Shown here: one piece after another, positions 18,363 through 28,230 of the stretch
How the letters are laid out: every line of letters begins with the position of its first letter
How positions within the stretch are numbered: position 1 is the first letter of the stretch
Source of the DNA: Halomicrococcus gelatinilyticus
GTDB taxonomy: Archaea; Halobacteriota; Halobacteria; Halobacteriales; Haladaptataceae
Assembly (NCBI GenBank): GCA_024227995.1
Contig: CP100465.1
Location: forward strand, 1,736,001-1,800,000
Direction of reading: 5' to 3'
Length of the DNA stretch: 64,000 bases
The notes under the pieces: generated by a model
What the model was told of the DNA's origin: nothing
Database searches by the model: none
Seen by the model: the letters and a program-made list of their open reading frames with translations, nothing else
Translations under genes and position numbers: made by a program

Positions 18363-19197
18363 CCAACCGGAGGACGTCGCCGAAGCCGACTCGGCCGTCG
18401 AGGCGGAGGCCCGCGAAACTGCCGGCGGCCTGCCGCTGCGCGTCGAGGGCGTCCGTAAGACGTTCGGCGGAATCACCGCCGTCGACGGCGCGACGTTCGA
18501 GGTCGAGGAGGGCACGCTCACCGGCCTCATCGGGCCGAACGGTGCGGGCAAGTCGACGACGTTCAACTGCATCACGGGCGTCCACGAACCGGACGGCGGC
18601 GCCGTCTACTTCGAGGGCGAGGACATCACCGGCGCGCGTCCGCACGCGATCGCCCAGCAGGGGCTGGTGCGGACGTTCCAGATCGCCCGCGAGTTCGAGG
18701 AGATGACCGTGCTGGAGAACATGATGCTCGCGCCCGACCACCAGGTCGGCGAGTCGATAACGCGGTCGGTCGTGCCGGGACTGCGCGGCAACGTCGTCGA
18801 GCAGGAGCGACAGCTCCGCGAGGACGTCTGGGAGATGCTGGAGTTCTTCGAGATCGACCACCTCGCCGAGGAGTACGCCGGCAACCTCTCGGGCGGCCAG
18901 CGCAAACTGCTGGAGTTCGCGCGCGCACTGATGCTCGACCCCGAGATGATGCTGCTGGACGAACCGTTCGCCGGCGTCAACCCCTCGCTGGAGAAGAAGC
19001 TACTCGACCGCATCCACGAACTCCGCGAGGAGCAGGGGCTGACCTTCCTGCTCGTCGAACACGACATGGACCTCATCATGGAGAACTGCGAACACATCAT
19101 CGTCATGCACCAGGGCCGCGTCCTCGACGAGGGGGCGCCGGAACGCATCAAGAACAACGAGGAGGTCATCGAGGCCTACCTCGGAGGTGAGGTATGA
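18355..19197 (+). CDS. livG: Branched-chain amino acid ABC transporter ATPase LivG
   Basis: 280 aa. Walker A GPNGAGKST, signature LSGGQRKLLEFARAL, Walker B MMLLDEPFAGVNP, and the LivG-type C-terminal LLVEHDMDLIM. ATG 18355 is preferred over GTG 18346 because GGAGGTGA at 18342-18349 is a well-placed ribosome site. An acidic N-terminal lead of about 20 residues precedes the ATPase fold. The stop overlaps livF. Confidence 0.95.
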   Translation: MSSQPEDVAEADSAVEAEARETAGGLPLRVEGVRKTFGGITAVDGATFEVEEGTLTGLIGPNGAGKSTTFNCITGVHEPDGGAVYFEGEDITGARPHAIAQQGLVRTFQIAREFEEMTVLENMMLAPDHQVGESITRSVVPGLRGNVVEQERQLREDVWEMLEFFEIDHLAEEYAGNLSGGQRKLLEFARALMLDPEMMLLDEPFAGVNPSLEKKLLDRIHELREEQGLTFLLVEHDMDLIMENCEHIIVMHQGRVLDEGAPERIKNNEEVIEAYLGGEV

Positions 19198-19943
19198 GCG
19201 CACAGGCCTCCCGGGAGGCCCGCCTCCCCGAGGGCGAGGACGGTATCCTCGCCGTCCGCGACCTCGACGCGGGCTACGGCGACCTCCAGGTGCTGGAGGG
19301 CGTCGACCTCGACGTGCGCGACGGCGAGTACGTCACCATCGTCGGCCCGAACGGCGCGGGGAAGTCGACCGTGATGAAGTCCGTCTTCGGACTCACCACC
19401 CACGTGGGCGGGACCGTCACGTTCGACGACGCCGAGATCCAGGCGCTCGCGCCAGAGGAGATAATCCACGAGGGCATCGGCTACGTCCCCCAGAACGACA
19501 ACGTCTTCGCGGGGCTGACGGTCGAGGAGAACCTCGAGATGGGCGCGTACATCCTCGACGAGGTGCCCCAGGAGCGCCTCGACCACGTGTACGAGCGGTT
19601 CCCCATCCTGGAGGAACGGAGCGACCAGAAGGCCGGCACGATGTCCGGCGGGCAACAGCAGATGCTGGCGATGGGCCGGGCGCTGATGCTCGACCCCGCA
19701 CTGCTGATGCTCGACGAACCGTCCGCGGGTCTCGCGCCCGACCTCGTCGACGAGATGTTCGACCGCATCGACCGAATCAACGACGACGGCACGTCCGTCC
19801 TCATGGTCGAGCAGAACGCCAAGGAGGCGCTGCGGCGCTGCGACCGCGGCTACGTGCTCGTCCAGGGCCAGAACAGCTACATGGACGCCGGCGACGCGCT
19901 CCTCGACGACGACGAGGTCCGCCAGGAGTTCCTCGGCGGGTAG
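19194..19943 (+). CDS. livF: Branched-chain amino acid ABC transporter ATPase LivF
   Basis: 249 aa. Walker A GPNGAGKST, signature MSGGQQQMLAMGRALM, Walker B LLMLDEPSAGLAP, and MVEQNAKEAL. It pairs with LivG as the second ATPase. GGAGGTGA at 19183-19190 serves as ribosome site, overlapping the end of livG. It is the last gene of the operon; the binding protein livJ lies convergently downstream. Confidence 0.95.
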   Translation: MSAQASREARLPEGEDGILAVRDLDAGYGDLQVLEGVDLDVRDGEYVTIVGPNGAGKSTVMKSVFGLTTHVGGTVTFDDAEIQALAPEEIIHEGIGYVPQNDNVFAGLTVEENLEMGAYILDEVPQERLDHVYERFPILEERSDQKAGTMSGGQQQMLAMGRALMLDPALLMLDEPSAGLAPDLVDEMFDRIDRINDDGTSVLMVEQNAKEALRRCDRGYVLVQGQNSYMDAGDALLDDDEVRQEFLGG

Positions 19944-20186
19944 TCGTCTCCGGTCGTTCTCGCCGTCGCTCGTTTCTGTGCGATTCTCCTGTCGCCTCCC
20001 GTTCCACAGAGCGGACGCTATCGAGGCGTCTCTCACGGCCGTCGCGTTCCTCGAACCCGTCGGGTCGGTGCCGCCTATCCGTAATGGCACCGTCGCACCT
20101 CCTGTGGTAGCCATCGCCTCGCCGTCGGCACCGCTCTACCGTCGACTGTCGGCTACTGCGTCGCGAAAAACGAACGAACTGAGCGT

Positions 20187-21491
20187 CTACGCGGAGTACT
20201 TGATCTCGTCGACCGTTTCGATGCCGCCGCCCTGCTTGAAGCCGAAGTACTCGTAGGTCGCGGCCTTCAGGTCGCCGTTCTCGTCGAAGTCGACGGCGCT
20301 GGACGCGCCCTTGTACTGGATCTCGGTCCCCTCGGCGGCCTTCTTGAGGCCGTCGGCGAGGTTGCTCGGAGTGATCTCCTCGCCACCGGGGTTGGCGACG
20401 TTCTGCATCTGCTTGGCGATGGCGGCGCCCTCGTTCTCGCCGGCCGCCGCGTTCGCGAGCAGGCAGACCGCAGTGGCGTCGAACGCCTGCGAGGTGAACA
20501 CGCCGGGTTCGCTGTCGTACTCGCTCTTGAACTGCTCGGTGAAGTACTCCGTCCCGGGGCCGGCCGCGAGCGGCGCGGTGCCCGTGACGTTGTCCATCGC
20601 GTTGCCCACGTCGGACGGCAGGCTCGACGACCGCATCCCGTCCGTCACGAGGATGGGGACGTCGGTGTCGAAGTCCGAGTAGAAGTCGCGGAAGAGCTGC
20701 TTCCCGCTCTCGGGGTAGCCGATGACGACGATGGCGTCGGGGTCGTTCGAGAGCGCCTGCTGGAGGCGCGTCGTGTACGACGAGCGCGCCTTCTGGAAGG
20801 ACACCTGGTTGCTGATGGTACCGTCGTTGTTCTTGAACGCCGACGTGAAGCTCTCCGAGAGCAACTGGCCGTAGGAGTTGTTCACGTACATCGTCGCGGC
20901 CGACGACGCGTCGAGACGCTCATTGGCGACCTGCGCCAGCACCTCGCCCTGGAGCGCGTCCGTCGGCGGCGTCCGCCAGATGAGGCCGTTGTCGTCGAGG
21001 TCGGTGATGGCCGGGGACGTGCTCGCCGGCGAACAGCCGACGATGCCCGACGGAATCAAGACGTTCTTCGCGACGGCGATGGTCACCTCGGAGGACGCCG
21101 CGCCCGTCACCGCGGGGTAGCCGCCGTTCCGCAGCGACTGCGCCGCGGACTGGCCCGCGTTGGCGTCCGTCTGGGTGTCTTTCACGGAGAAATCGAGTTC
21201 GAAGTCGGTCTCCCCTTCGAGCACGACCTGCGGCAGGACGGCCGCGTCCCTGATGGGGGCGCCGAGGTCCGCGAGGTCGCCGGTCGTCGGCATCAGCACG
21301 CCCTGCTTGAGCGTCCGCGACGTGCTCCCGCCGCTGCTGTCACCGTCGTCGGTGTCGTCGCCGCCGTTCCCGTCGCTCGTCGTGGAATCGTTTCCGTCGC
21401 CACCGCCGCCTCCCAGACAGCCTGCGAGGCCAGCGACACCTGCTGCGCCGACTCCGCGAATAACGTCGCGCCGGTTGATTGGTTTTGGCAT
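20187..21491 (-). CDS. livJ: Branched-chain amino acid ABC transporter binding protein
   Basis: 434 aa. Twin-arginine lipoprotein signal (NRRDVIRGVGAAGVAGLAGC), then a flexible linker of Gly, Asp and Ser (about 25-60), then a type I periplasmic-binding fold (LKQGVLMPTTGDLADLG onward) with GAASSEVTIAVA and MYVNNSYGQLL. It captures the amino acid outside the cell for LivHMGF. It is convergent to the transporter operon and has its own promoter, which allows it to be made in excess. Confidence 0.95.
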   Translation of the reverse strand: MPKPINRRDVIRGVGAAGVAGLAGCLGGGGGDGNDSTTSDGNGGDDTDDGDSSGGSTSRTLKQGVLMPTTGDLADLGAPIRDAAVLPQVVLEGETDFELDFSVKDTQTDANAGQSAAQSLRNGGYPAVTGAASSEVTIAVAKNVLIPSGIVGCSPASTSPAITDLDDNGLIWRTPPTDALQGEVLAQVANERLDASSAATMYVNNSYGQLLSESFTSAFKNNDGTISNQVSFQKARSSYTTRLQQALSNDPDAIVVIGYPESGKQLFRDFYSDFDTDVPILVTDGMRSSSLPSDVGNAMDNVTGTAPLAAGPGTEYFTEQFKSEYDSEPGVFTSQAFDATAVCLLANAAAGENEGAAIAKQMQNVANPGGEEITPSNLADGLKKAAEGTEIQYKGASSAVDFDENGDLKAATYEYFGFKQGGGIETVDEIKYSA

Positions 21492-21511
21492 ACCAGGCCC
21501 TTTAGGTGAGG

Positions 21512-21519
21512 CATATAAA
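21512..21519 (-). promoter_or_regulatory. TATA box of livJ
   Basis: Minus-strand CTTTATAT, centred about 25 bases before the livJ ATG, implies a leaderless or nearly leaderless message. Confidence 0.6.
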
Positions 21520-21688
21520 GAGATTTCGAATAAGGAGGCATTCGCCTTGTAACTGAGTCCGGTTGATGAATTCGTCAAAGGATTACTCCCCGGTATTCGA
21601 TGCGGTCGTCGAGTCGGTTGGCGTCGTCGGGGGAACGCCGGGCAGGCGACCTGCTCGCGAGGAAGGTTGATAGCCACTGGAAGCGGAG

Positions 21689-23560
21689 TTGACGTCTTGG
21701 GGAGTTCACGTGGGGGAGACAGGCGGTCTCGGACTGGACGGGGTGCTCGGGCGGGCGCTGTCGAGCGTGCGCTCCGAACTGCGCGCGGCGTTCGTCGTCT
21801 TCGTCGTCGGGTTCCTGGCGACGTTCTACGCGATGCGCATCTGGGTGTGGCCCGCGCTGATGCGGCGCCTGCTGTCGGCGGGCGCGGACGTCGTCGCGGT
21901 CACGCCGTTCGACGTCGTGCTGCTGCAGGCGAAACTGGGGCTGTTCGGCGGTCTCCTGCTCGCCACCGGCCTCGTCGCCTACCGCTCGCGGTCGGCGGTG
22001 CGAGCGCGCGGCGTCGCCCCGCCGGGGTCGCCCGCGACGCACCTCGGCGTCGCCGTCGCCGCGGTCGTACTGTTCGTCGCCGGAGTCGCCTACGCCTACG
22101 TCATCTTCCTGCCGCTGCTCTTCGACTTCCTCGTCTCGAACGCCATCGCGGCGGGGTTCCAGCCGACCTACGCCATCACCGACTGGACGCAGTTCGTCCT
22201 CCTGCTCTCGCTGGTACTGGGCCTCGCGGCCGAACTGCCGCTGGTCATGGGCGGCCTGGTGTACGCCGAGGTGGTGTCCTACGAGACGATGCGGAATCGG
22301 TGGCGGCACGCCGTCTTCGCCATCGTCGTCGTGAGTTCGATGGTCAACGGTTCGCCGGACCCCTTCTCGATGACGCTCGTGGCCATCCCGATGACGTCGC
22401 TGTTCGCGGTCGGACTGGGCTGTGCGCGGGTCGTCTCGACGGCGACGACCCGACGGGACGCGACCGCCTCCGCAGGCGAACCCACCGTCGACCTCGCGGC
22501 GCTCGACGCCGCCGGCGTGCGCGCGGCCCCGCCGGAGGCGTTCGCCGCGCTCACGGAACACGACGCCCTCGCGCTCGCCGACGCGGCGCTCGACGACGGC
22601 GACCCGGGGCGCGCCGACGCCGTCCTCGACGGGTTCGACGCCTACGGCGACGAGGGCGTTGGGGACGATAGCAGGGACAATTCGAGGAAAGACGCGGGCC
22701 GGACGTCGTCGGCCGACCGTCCGCTGGCCGGAAGCGTCGAGCGCACGGCGGTGGGGATGGCCGGCGCGTTCGTCGAGGACGACGCCGAGGACGACGTCGG
22801 CGGCTACTACTGGGACCTCCGATTCGTCCTCGACAGCCTCGCCGCGCGGTCGTTCCGCATCGTCGGCCTGTTCTCGCTGGTCGTCGGTCTGACGTTCACG
22901 GCGCTGTACAGCGGCGGCATCGGCCTGCTGAAGCGCGACTTCCTCGCGCGGCTCCCGGCCGACGTCCCCCGGTCGTCGCTGGACATCGTACTGCTGCACC
23001 CGGTGGAGGCGCTCGCGTTCCAGATGAAACTGAGCCTTATCGCCGGCGTCGTCGCCGTGCTCCCGCTGGTGGGCTACTACGCGTGGCCGGCGGTCGTCGA
23101 GCGCGGACTGGCCGGCGGCGATCGGTCCGTCTTCCGCACCTGGGCGGCGGTGCTGGCCGGCGGCCTGCTCGCCGGGAGCGCCGCCGGCTACTACCTCGTC
23201 GCGCCCGTGGTCGTGTCAGCGCTGGTCACCGACGCCGTGCGGGCGGACATGGTGCTGGCCTACCGGGTCGCGCCGTTCTTCTGGCTGGTCTTCGCGACGA
23301 CGGTCGGCGTCGGCCTGCTGGCGGCGGTGCCGCTCACGATGCTGCTGTTCCACCGCGGTGGCGTCGTCTCCTACCGGACGATGCGGCGTCGGTGGCGGGT
23401 GGTCGCCGTCGGCGTCCTCGTCCTCGCGTCGATGCTGCCGGGCGGCGTCCTGCTGATGCTCGGCGTCGGCGTCGCGGTGACAGCCGCGTACGGCGTCGGC
23501 CTCGGCCTCCTGTGGCTCGTGACCCTCGGGTCGCGGGTGCGGCGGCCGACGCCGACCTGA
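21689..23560 (+). CDS. tatC: Tat translocase subunit, two-domain TatC (TatCt type)
   Basis: 623 aa. Two TatC-like halves in one chain: the first about 20-250 (FVVFVVGFLATFYAMRIWVWP, then PFDVVLLQAKLGLFGGLL) and the second about 380-615 (DIVLLHPVEALAFQMKLS, then YRTMRRRWR). They are joined by an acidic cytoplasmic stretch with no membrane segments. Such fused TatC proteins are characteristic of haloarchaea, which export most proteins by Tat. The start is uncertain: TTG 21689 as drawn, or GTG 21710. Several Tat substrates (LivJ, TupA, the sugar dehydrogenase) are encoded nearby. Confidence 0.9.
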   Translation: MTSWGVHVGETGGLGLDGVLGRALSSVRSELRAAFVVFVVGFLATFYAMRIWVWPALMRRLLSAGADVVAVTPFDVVLLQAKLGLFGGLLLATGLVAYRSRSAVRARGVAPPGSPATHLGVAVAAVVLFVAGVAYAYVIFLPLLFDFLVSNAIAAGFQPTYAITDWTQFVLLLSLVLGLAAELPLVMGGLVYAEVVSYETMRNRWRHAVFAIVVVSSMVNGSPDPFSMTLVAIPMTSLFAVGLGCARVVSTATTRRDATASAGEPTVDLAALDAAGVRAAPPEAFAALTEHDALALADAALDDGDPGRADAVLDGFDAYGDEGVGDDSRDNSRKDAGRTSSADRPLAGSVERTAVGMAGAFVEDDAEDDVGGYYWDLRFVLDSLAARSFRIVGLFSLVVGLTFTALYSGGIGLLKRDFLARLPADVPRSSLDIVLLHPVEALAFQMKLSLIAGVVAVLPLVGYYAWPAVVERGLAGGDRSVFRTWAAVLAGGLLAGSAAGYYLVAPVVVSALVTDAVRADMVLAYRVAPFFWLVFATTVGVGLLAAVPLTMLLFHRGGVVSYRTMRRRWRVVAVGVLVLASMLPGGVLLMLGVGVAVTAAYGVGLGLLWLVTLGSRVRRPTPT

Positions 23561-23680
23561 CCCGCGCCGCCCGACCTGCCCGCGACCGGCGCTCGTGCCG
23601 ACGTCCTCCAGCCGACGTGTCGACGTCCGCGACCGCCCCGTTCAGAAACCCATTTACTGCCCGCCCGGGAATGGACGCGT

Positions 23681-25438
23681 ATGTTCCTGAGCTTCAGGGA
23701 GGAAGTCGAGGACGCGCTCGTCGACGCGCTCGACGGCCTCGACCTCCCGACCGACGACCTCGGTATCGAGACGCCCCCGGAGGGCGTGGACGCCGTGCTC
23801 GCCTCCAGCGCGGCGTTCCGACTCGCGGGGGAGGTCGGCGCGCCGCCGCCGAAGGTGGCCGCCGACGTCGCCGACGCGGTCGACCTCGCGGACGCCGACC
23901 TCGTCGCTGCGGCCACCGCACAGGGTCCGTACGTCAACTTCCTGCCGAGCGACGCCTACTACGAGGGGACGGTCGAGCAGGCCCAGGACGAGGCGTTCGG
24001 CCGCCTCGCCCCGACGGGCGAGGAGGTAGTCGTCGAGCACACCAGCGCCAACCCGACCGGCCCCGTCCACGTCGGCCGGGCGCGCAACCCCATCACGGGC
24101 GACGCCGTCGCGCGCATCCTCGACTTCGCGGGCCACGACGTCGACCGCCACTACTACGTCAACGACGCCGGCCGCCAGATGGCAGTGTTCACATGGGCGT
24201 ACGAGACGTTCGACGAGGACGACCTCCCGGCCCCCGAGCGCGAGCGCGCCGACTACGACCTCGTGCGCTACTACCGCAAGGGTCACGAGTTCCTGGAGGA
24301 GGGCGACCCCGAGGCGGTCGAGGAGGCCGAGACGGAGATCCAGTCGCTCATCCAGGGGATGGAGGCGAACGACGAGGAGACGTTCGAGCGCGTCGCCCGC
24401 GTCGTCGACCAGGTGCTGTCCGGCATGCAGGTCACGCTCGACCGCCTCCCCGCGCCGTTCGACGAGTTCGTCAAGGAGACGCGGTTCATGCGCGACGGCA
24501 GCACCGACGCGGTCGTCGACCGCCTCAAGGACTCGGAGTACGCCGAACGGGAGGACGGCGCGTGGCAGCTCGACCTCGAACCGTTCGACGTCGACAAGGA
24601 GTTCGTCTTCCTGCGCTCGGACGGGTCGACGCTGTACACGACCCGCGACCTCGCCCACCACGAGTGGAAGTTCGACAACTACGACCGCGCGGTCACCGTG
24701 CTCGGCGAGGACCAGCAGCTCCACGCCTCCCAGCTGGAGGCCGCCCTGGAGGTGCTCGGCAACGACACCGACCAGCTGGAGTCGGTGTTCTACTCCTGGG
24801 TCAACCTCCCCGACGGCGGCATGAGCACCCGCGAGGGGACCGGCGTCGACCTGGACGACCTGCTCGACGAGGCCGTCGCCCGCGCCCGCGAGGAGGTCGA
24901 GAAGCGCATGGACGACCGCATCCGCGACGACGACCTCTCGGAGGCCGACGTCGACCGCATCGCCCGCCAGGTCGGCATCGGCGCGGTCCGCTACGACATC
25001 ATCTCCAAGCAGCGCTCGAAGACCATCACCTTCGAGTGGTCCCGCGCGCTCGACTTCGAGGCCCAGAGCGCGCCGTACGTCCAGTACGTCCACGCGCGCT
25101 GCTGTGGCATCCTCGCGGAGGCGGGCGAGGGTTCCGTCCCCGACGCCGTCGACGCCTCGCTGCTCGACAGCGACGAGGAGCGCGAACTGCTGGAGACCGT
25201 CGCGCGCTTCCCGGCGGTCATCGAGGAGGCCGCCGCGGACCTCGAACCGCACACGGTCGCCACCTACACCCGCGAGTTCGCGGAGACGTTCAACGCCTTC
25301 TACCGCGAGTGTCCCGTCCTCGCCGACGACGTGGACGACGACCTGCGCGACGCCCGCCTCGCGCTCGTCGCCGCCGCGCGCCACACCGTCGGCAACGCGC
25401 TGTACGTCCTCGGCGTCGAAGCGCCGGAGTCGATGTAG
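23681..25438 (+). CDS. argS: Arginyl-tRNA synthetase
   Basis: 585 aa. Charges tRNA-Arg. N-terminal tRNA-binding domain (about 1-110), HIGH-equivalent [13 protein letters not shown], second signature [17 protein letters not shown], and the C-terminal DALR anticodon domain with [14 protein letters not shown] and [18 protein letters not shown]-like CATTTACT at about 23651-23658 lies about 27 bases before the ATG, suggesting a leaderless message. Confidence 0.97.
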   Translation: MFLSFREEVEDALVDALDGLDLPTDDLGIETPPEGVDAVLASSAAFRLAGEVGAPPPKVAADVADAVDLADADLVAAATAQGPYVNFLPSDAYYEGTVEQAQDEAFGRLAPTGEEVVVEHTSANPTGPVHVGRARNPITGDAVARILDFAGHDVDRHYYVNDAGRQMAVFTWAYETFDEDDLPAPERERADYDLVRYYRKGHEFLEEGDPEAVEEAETEIQSLIQGMEANDEETFERVARVVDQVLSGMQVTLDRLPAPFDEFVKETRFMRDGSTDAVVDRLKDSEYAEREDGAWQLDLEPFDVDKEFVFLRSDGSTLYTTRDLAHHEWKFDNYDRAVTVLGEDQQLHASQLEAALEVLGNDTDQLESVFYSWVNLPDGGMSTREGTGVDLDDLLDEAVARAREEVEKRMDDRIRDDDLSEADVDRIARQVGIGAVRYDIISKQRSKTITFEWSRALDFEAQSAPYVQYVHARCCGILAEAGEGSVPDAVDASLLDSDEERELLETVARFPAVIEEAAADLEPHTVATYTREFAETFNAFYRECPVLADDVDDDLRDARLALVAAARHTVGNALYVLGVEAPESM

Positions 25439-25517
25439 AGACGGCGGCGTTCGTCGGACTGGACTCCGACCGTCCGCCTGCGCCTCGTCGTGGGTCGAGA
25501 GCACCGGTCCCCGGCTT

Positions 25518-25790
25518 CTACCCGAGTTTCAGGAACTCCGCGGTACCGCTCTGGTCGACGTGGATGCGATACCCCTCGTAGTTGAACGAGACCTCCACCT
25601 CCGCGGCCCGCGACGGCGGGTCGGAGAAGAGGTTGTCGACGAGGTGGTCGATGGTCTCGTACATGCTCCCCAGTTCGTCCACGTCCTTCCCCTCGATGTC
25701 GGCCACTGCCAGCGCGATCTGCGTCGCCGGTTCGTCTTCGTCCGTATCTAGCTCTCGACTGATTATCTCGTGCTCGTGGTCTTCGGTCAT
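25518..25790 (-). CDS. HalOD1-type output-domain protein
   Basis: 90 aa. After an acidic N-terminus, residues 17-85 match the small haloarchaeal output domain: ATQIALAVADIEGKDVDELGSMY, a helix DHLVDNLF, then two strands VEVSFNYEGYRIHVD. Such domains occur alone or fused to response regulators; no molecular function is established. ATG 25790 (MTEDHEHE) is preferred to one 10 codons upstream. Confidence 0.75.
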   Translation of the reverse strand: MTEDHEHEIISRELDTDEDEPATQIALAVADIEGKDVDELGSMYETIDHLVDNLFSDPPSRAAEVEVSFNYEGYRIHVDQSGTAEFLKLG

Positions 25791-25984
25791 GGTTCGGTGG
25801 GGTCCGTTCGGAGTCTCCAATCCGGTCGCTCGACGTGTGACTACGGCCTGCTTCGACTGACGAATCGTGCAGTCGTCCTTCGATGTAGTTCCTCAAGTAA
25901 CTGGTTGCCGTCCTTCATTTCACCTCCGGCGGCGGTCCGTCACGACGATGAGTGTCCCCGGAGCGACGGCTCGCGCTCCGTCCT

Positions 25985-26026
25985 CCGGAGCGGTCCCGTC
26001 CGCCCACCGGAGCGGTCTCGTCCGCC
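25985..26026 (+). repeat. 22-bp tandem repeat, two copies
   Basis: CCGGAGCGGTCCCGTCCGCC at 25985-26004 recurs with one mismatch at 26007-26026, just ahead of the PPOX-fold gene. It replaces any obvious TATA box there. Confidence 0.6.
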
Positions 26027-26044
26027 GGGCGCGTACACCACCCG

Positions 26045-26578
26045 ATGACCGACGACACGTTCCGTGACGACGCGCCCGACGCATCCGACGACCCCGACCG
26101 GACCGCCGTCGAACGCACCCGCCCCGAGACCGAGGCGAGCTACGGCATCCCGACAGACCGGGAGGGGATGCTGCCGTGGTCGTTCGTCGCGGCGTCGCTG
26201 GCGACCGACCGCACGTTCTGGGTGTCGACCATGCGCCCCGACGGCCGTCCGCACGCCCGGCCCGTCTGGGGGGTCTGGGTCGACGGGCGGTTCCACTGCG
26301 GCGGCGGCGAGCGGACGCGGCGGGTCCGGAACCTCGCCGTCACCCCTGCCGTGACCGCTCACCGCGAGAGCGGCGACGAGGTCGTCATCGTCGAGGGGAC
26401 GGCGGAGCGGGTCACGGACGTCGACGAAGCGCGCCTGGAACGCATCGACGCGGCGTACGAGGAGAAGTACGACGTCCAGCACGGCACGCCCGCGTTCGCG
26501 GTCCATCTCGACGCGGTGTTGGCGTGGCGCGACTACCCGACGGACGCGACCCGGTGGACGTTCGAGGAGAACGGGTAA
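26045..26578 (+). CDS. PPOX-fold flavin-binding protein
   Basis: 177 aa. Pyridoxamine-5'-phosphate-oxidase-like split barrel (about 38-170): FWVSTMRPDGRPHARPVWGVWVDG in pieces, then VRNLAVTPAVTAH and VVIVEGTAERVTD. Related proteins bind FMN, F420 or haem, so the cofactor is open. ATG 26045 removes an upstream Arg/Pro-rich stretch that lies in the tandem repeat. Confidence 0.82.
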   Translation: MTDDTFRDDAPDASDDPDRTAVERTRPETEASYGIPTDREGMLPWSFVAASLATDRTFWVSTMRPDGRPHARPVWGVWVDGRFHCGGGERTRRVRNLAVTPAVTAHRESGDEVVIVEGTAERVTDVDEARLERIDAAYEEKYDVQHGTPAFAVHLDAVLAWRDYPTDATRWTFEENG

Positions 26579-26639
26579 GCGTCCGACCCACTCATCTTCC
26601 AGAACAGTCTACTCCGGCGAATCCTGTGCGGCTAGCTAC

Positions 26640-26825
26640 TGCTTGAGCCCCTGAGAAGCGAAGCCCTCGCTCGCACCTGCGGTGCTCGCTCGCCCCTCAT
26701 CCGCCACGGTCCACCCCGCACAGTCCCTCGTCCTCCCCAGCCGCCTGCGCGTCTCGGCGCTCGCTACGCTCGCGCCGGCGATGCTCGGCCCTCGCGCGCG
26801 TTGCTCGCACGCGCTCGACGACTTG
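26640..26825. repeat. GC-rich intergenic element between PPOX and dppF genes
   Basis: The 287-base gap at 26579-26865 holds no credible gene. Its sequence alternates short inverted motifs (GCGCTCGCTACGCTCGCGC, GCGCGCGTTGCTCGCACGCGC) in the style of dispersed haloarchaeal intergenic repeats that I associate with CTCGTCCTCCCCAGCC. Copy number cannot be judged from one window. Confidence 0.4.
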
Positions 26826-26865
26826 ATACAAGGGGTAACGGGTTTCGAACGACTGTCCTGGCCGG

Positions 26866-28230
26866 TCAGTCGACGGACGCCCACTCCCAGCCCTTGTTCG
26901 CCACCGTCTCGTCGTGGAGGTGGCAGGCCGCCGGGTGGCCCGCCTCGGTCGCCTGTTCGGTGGGGTCCTCTCGCTCGCAGACGGTGCCGAACTCGTCGGC
27001 GAGGCGTTCGTCCGCGGCGGCCACGTCGCCCGCGGCGACGTCCTCCAGCGCGGCCGACAGCACGCGGTCGGCGGCGTCGTCGCCGAGTTCGTCGGGGAGG
27101 TCGAACTCCTCGCGGAGCGCGGTCCGGACGCCCGCCTCGCCGACGGCGTCGGGGTCGTCGGCGACGCCCTCGGCCACGGCGAGTTCGCGCAGCGACTGGC
27201 GGTCGACGTCGCGGTCCGCGACGGCCATCCGCAGGTCCATCACCGCGCGCCAGTTGTCCTGGTCGAGGTCGTACTGCTCGGGCTGGATGACCTGTGGACA
27301 GCGCGGGTGGAACCGGCATCCGGAAGGCGGACTGGCGGCGTCCGGGACGTCGCCGGAGAGGGTCACGTCTCGGTCCGGCGCGTCCGGGTCCGGCGTCGGG
27401 ACTGCGGCGACGAGCGCCCGCGTGTAGGGGTGTTGCGGGTCGGTGAACAGCTCCTCGGTCGGCCCGCGCTCGACGATCTCGCCGAGGTACATCACGCAGA
27501 CGCGGTCGCAGATCTCGTGGACGACCCCCATGTCGTGGCTGATGAGCAGCAGCGAGAGGTCGAACTGCGCCTGCAGGTCGTCGATGAGCGCCAGTATCTC
27601 GGCCTGCACGCTCACGTCCAGCGCGGAGACGGGTTCGTCGGCGACCACGAGGTCGGGGTTCAGCACGAGTGCCCGCGCGAGGGCGGCGCGCTGCTTCTGG
27701 CCGCCGGAGAGTTCGTGGGGGTAGCGGTCGAACTCGTCGGCCGACAGCCCCACGCGCTCCAGCAGGTCCTCCGCGATGGCGCGGCGGCGCTCGGCGTCGG
27801 TCATGCCGTGGACGAGCAGCGGTTCGGTGACGGACTCGCCGATGGACATCCGCGGGTCGAAGCTGGCTGTGGGGTCCTGGAACACCATCTGGGCGCGCCG
27901 CCGGAACGCCTTGCGCTCGGCGCGGCCGTACGCGCCGACGTCCTCGCCGTCGAAGGTGACGGTGCCGGCGGTGGGCTCTTCGAGGTACAGCAGCGACGTC
28001 GCCGCCGTCGACTTCCCGCTGCCGGACTCGCCGATGAGCCCGACCGTCTCGCCCGGTCGGACCTCGAAGGAGATGCCGTCGACGGCGCGGACCTGCCCCA
28101 CCTCGCGCTGGAGCGGTCCCTCGGTGACCGGGTAGTGTTTCTGCAGCCCCTCGACGGACAGCAGCGGTTCGTGGTCGTCGGTGCGTTCGGTCGGGTCGTC
28201 GTCGATACGTATCGGTCGGTCGTCAGTCAT
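26866..28230 (-). CDS. dppF: Peptide-type ABC transporter ATPase (OppF/DppF family)
   Basis: 454 aa. ATPase domain (about 20-300): Walker A GESGSGKST, signature LSGGQKQRAALARAL, Walker B LVVADEPVSALDVS, followed by the oligopeptide-type C-terminal Cys region RFHPRCP. An extra tail of about 110 acidic residues containing a second late Cys/His block (HPAACHLHDE) is notable; in this family these cysteines can hold an iron-sulfur cluster. It overlaps dppD by 8 bases. Substrate (peptide, nickel or sugar) is not fixed by sequence. Confidence 0.9.
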   Translation of the reverse strand: MTDDRPIRIDDDPTERTDDHEPLLSVEGLQKHYPVTEGPLQREVGQVRAVDGISFEVRPGETVGLIGESGSGKSTAATSLLYLEEPTAGTVTFDGEDVGAYGRAERKAFRRRAQMVFQDPTASFDPRMSIGESVTEPLLVHGMTDAERRRAIAEDLLERVGLSADEFDRYPHELSGGQKQRAALARALVLNPDLVVADEPVSALDVSVQAEILALIDDLQAQFDLSLLLISHDMGVVHEICDRVCVMYLGEIVERGPTEELFTDPQHPYTRALVAAVPTPDPDAPDRDVTLSGDVPDAASPPSGCRFHPRCPQVIQPEQYDLDQDNWRAVMDLRMAVADRDVDRQSLRELAVAEGVADDPDAVGEAGVRTALREEFDLPDELGDDAADRVLSAALEDVAAGDVAAADERLADEFGTVCEREDPTEQATEAGHPAACHLHDETVANKGWEWASVD

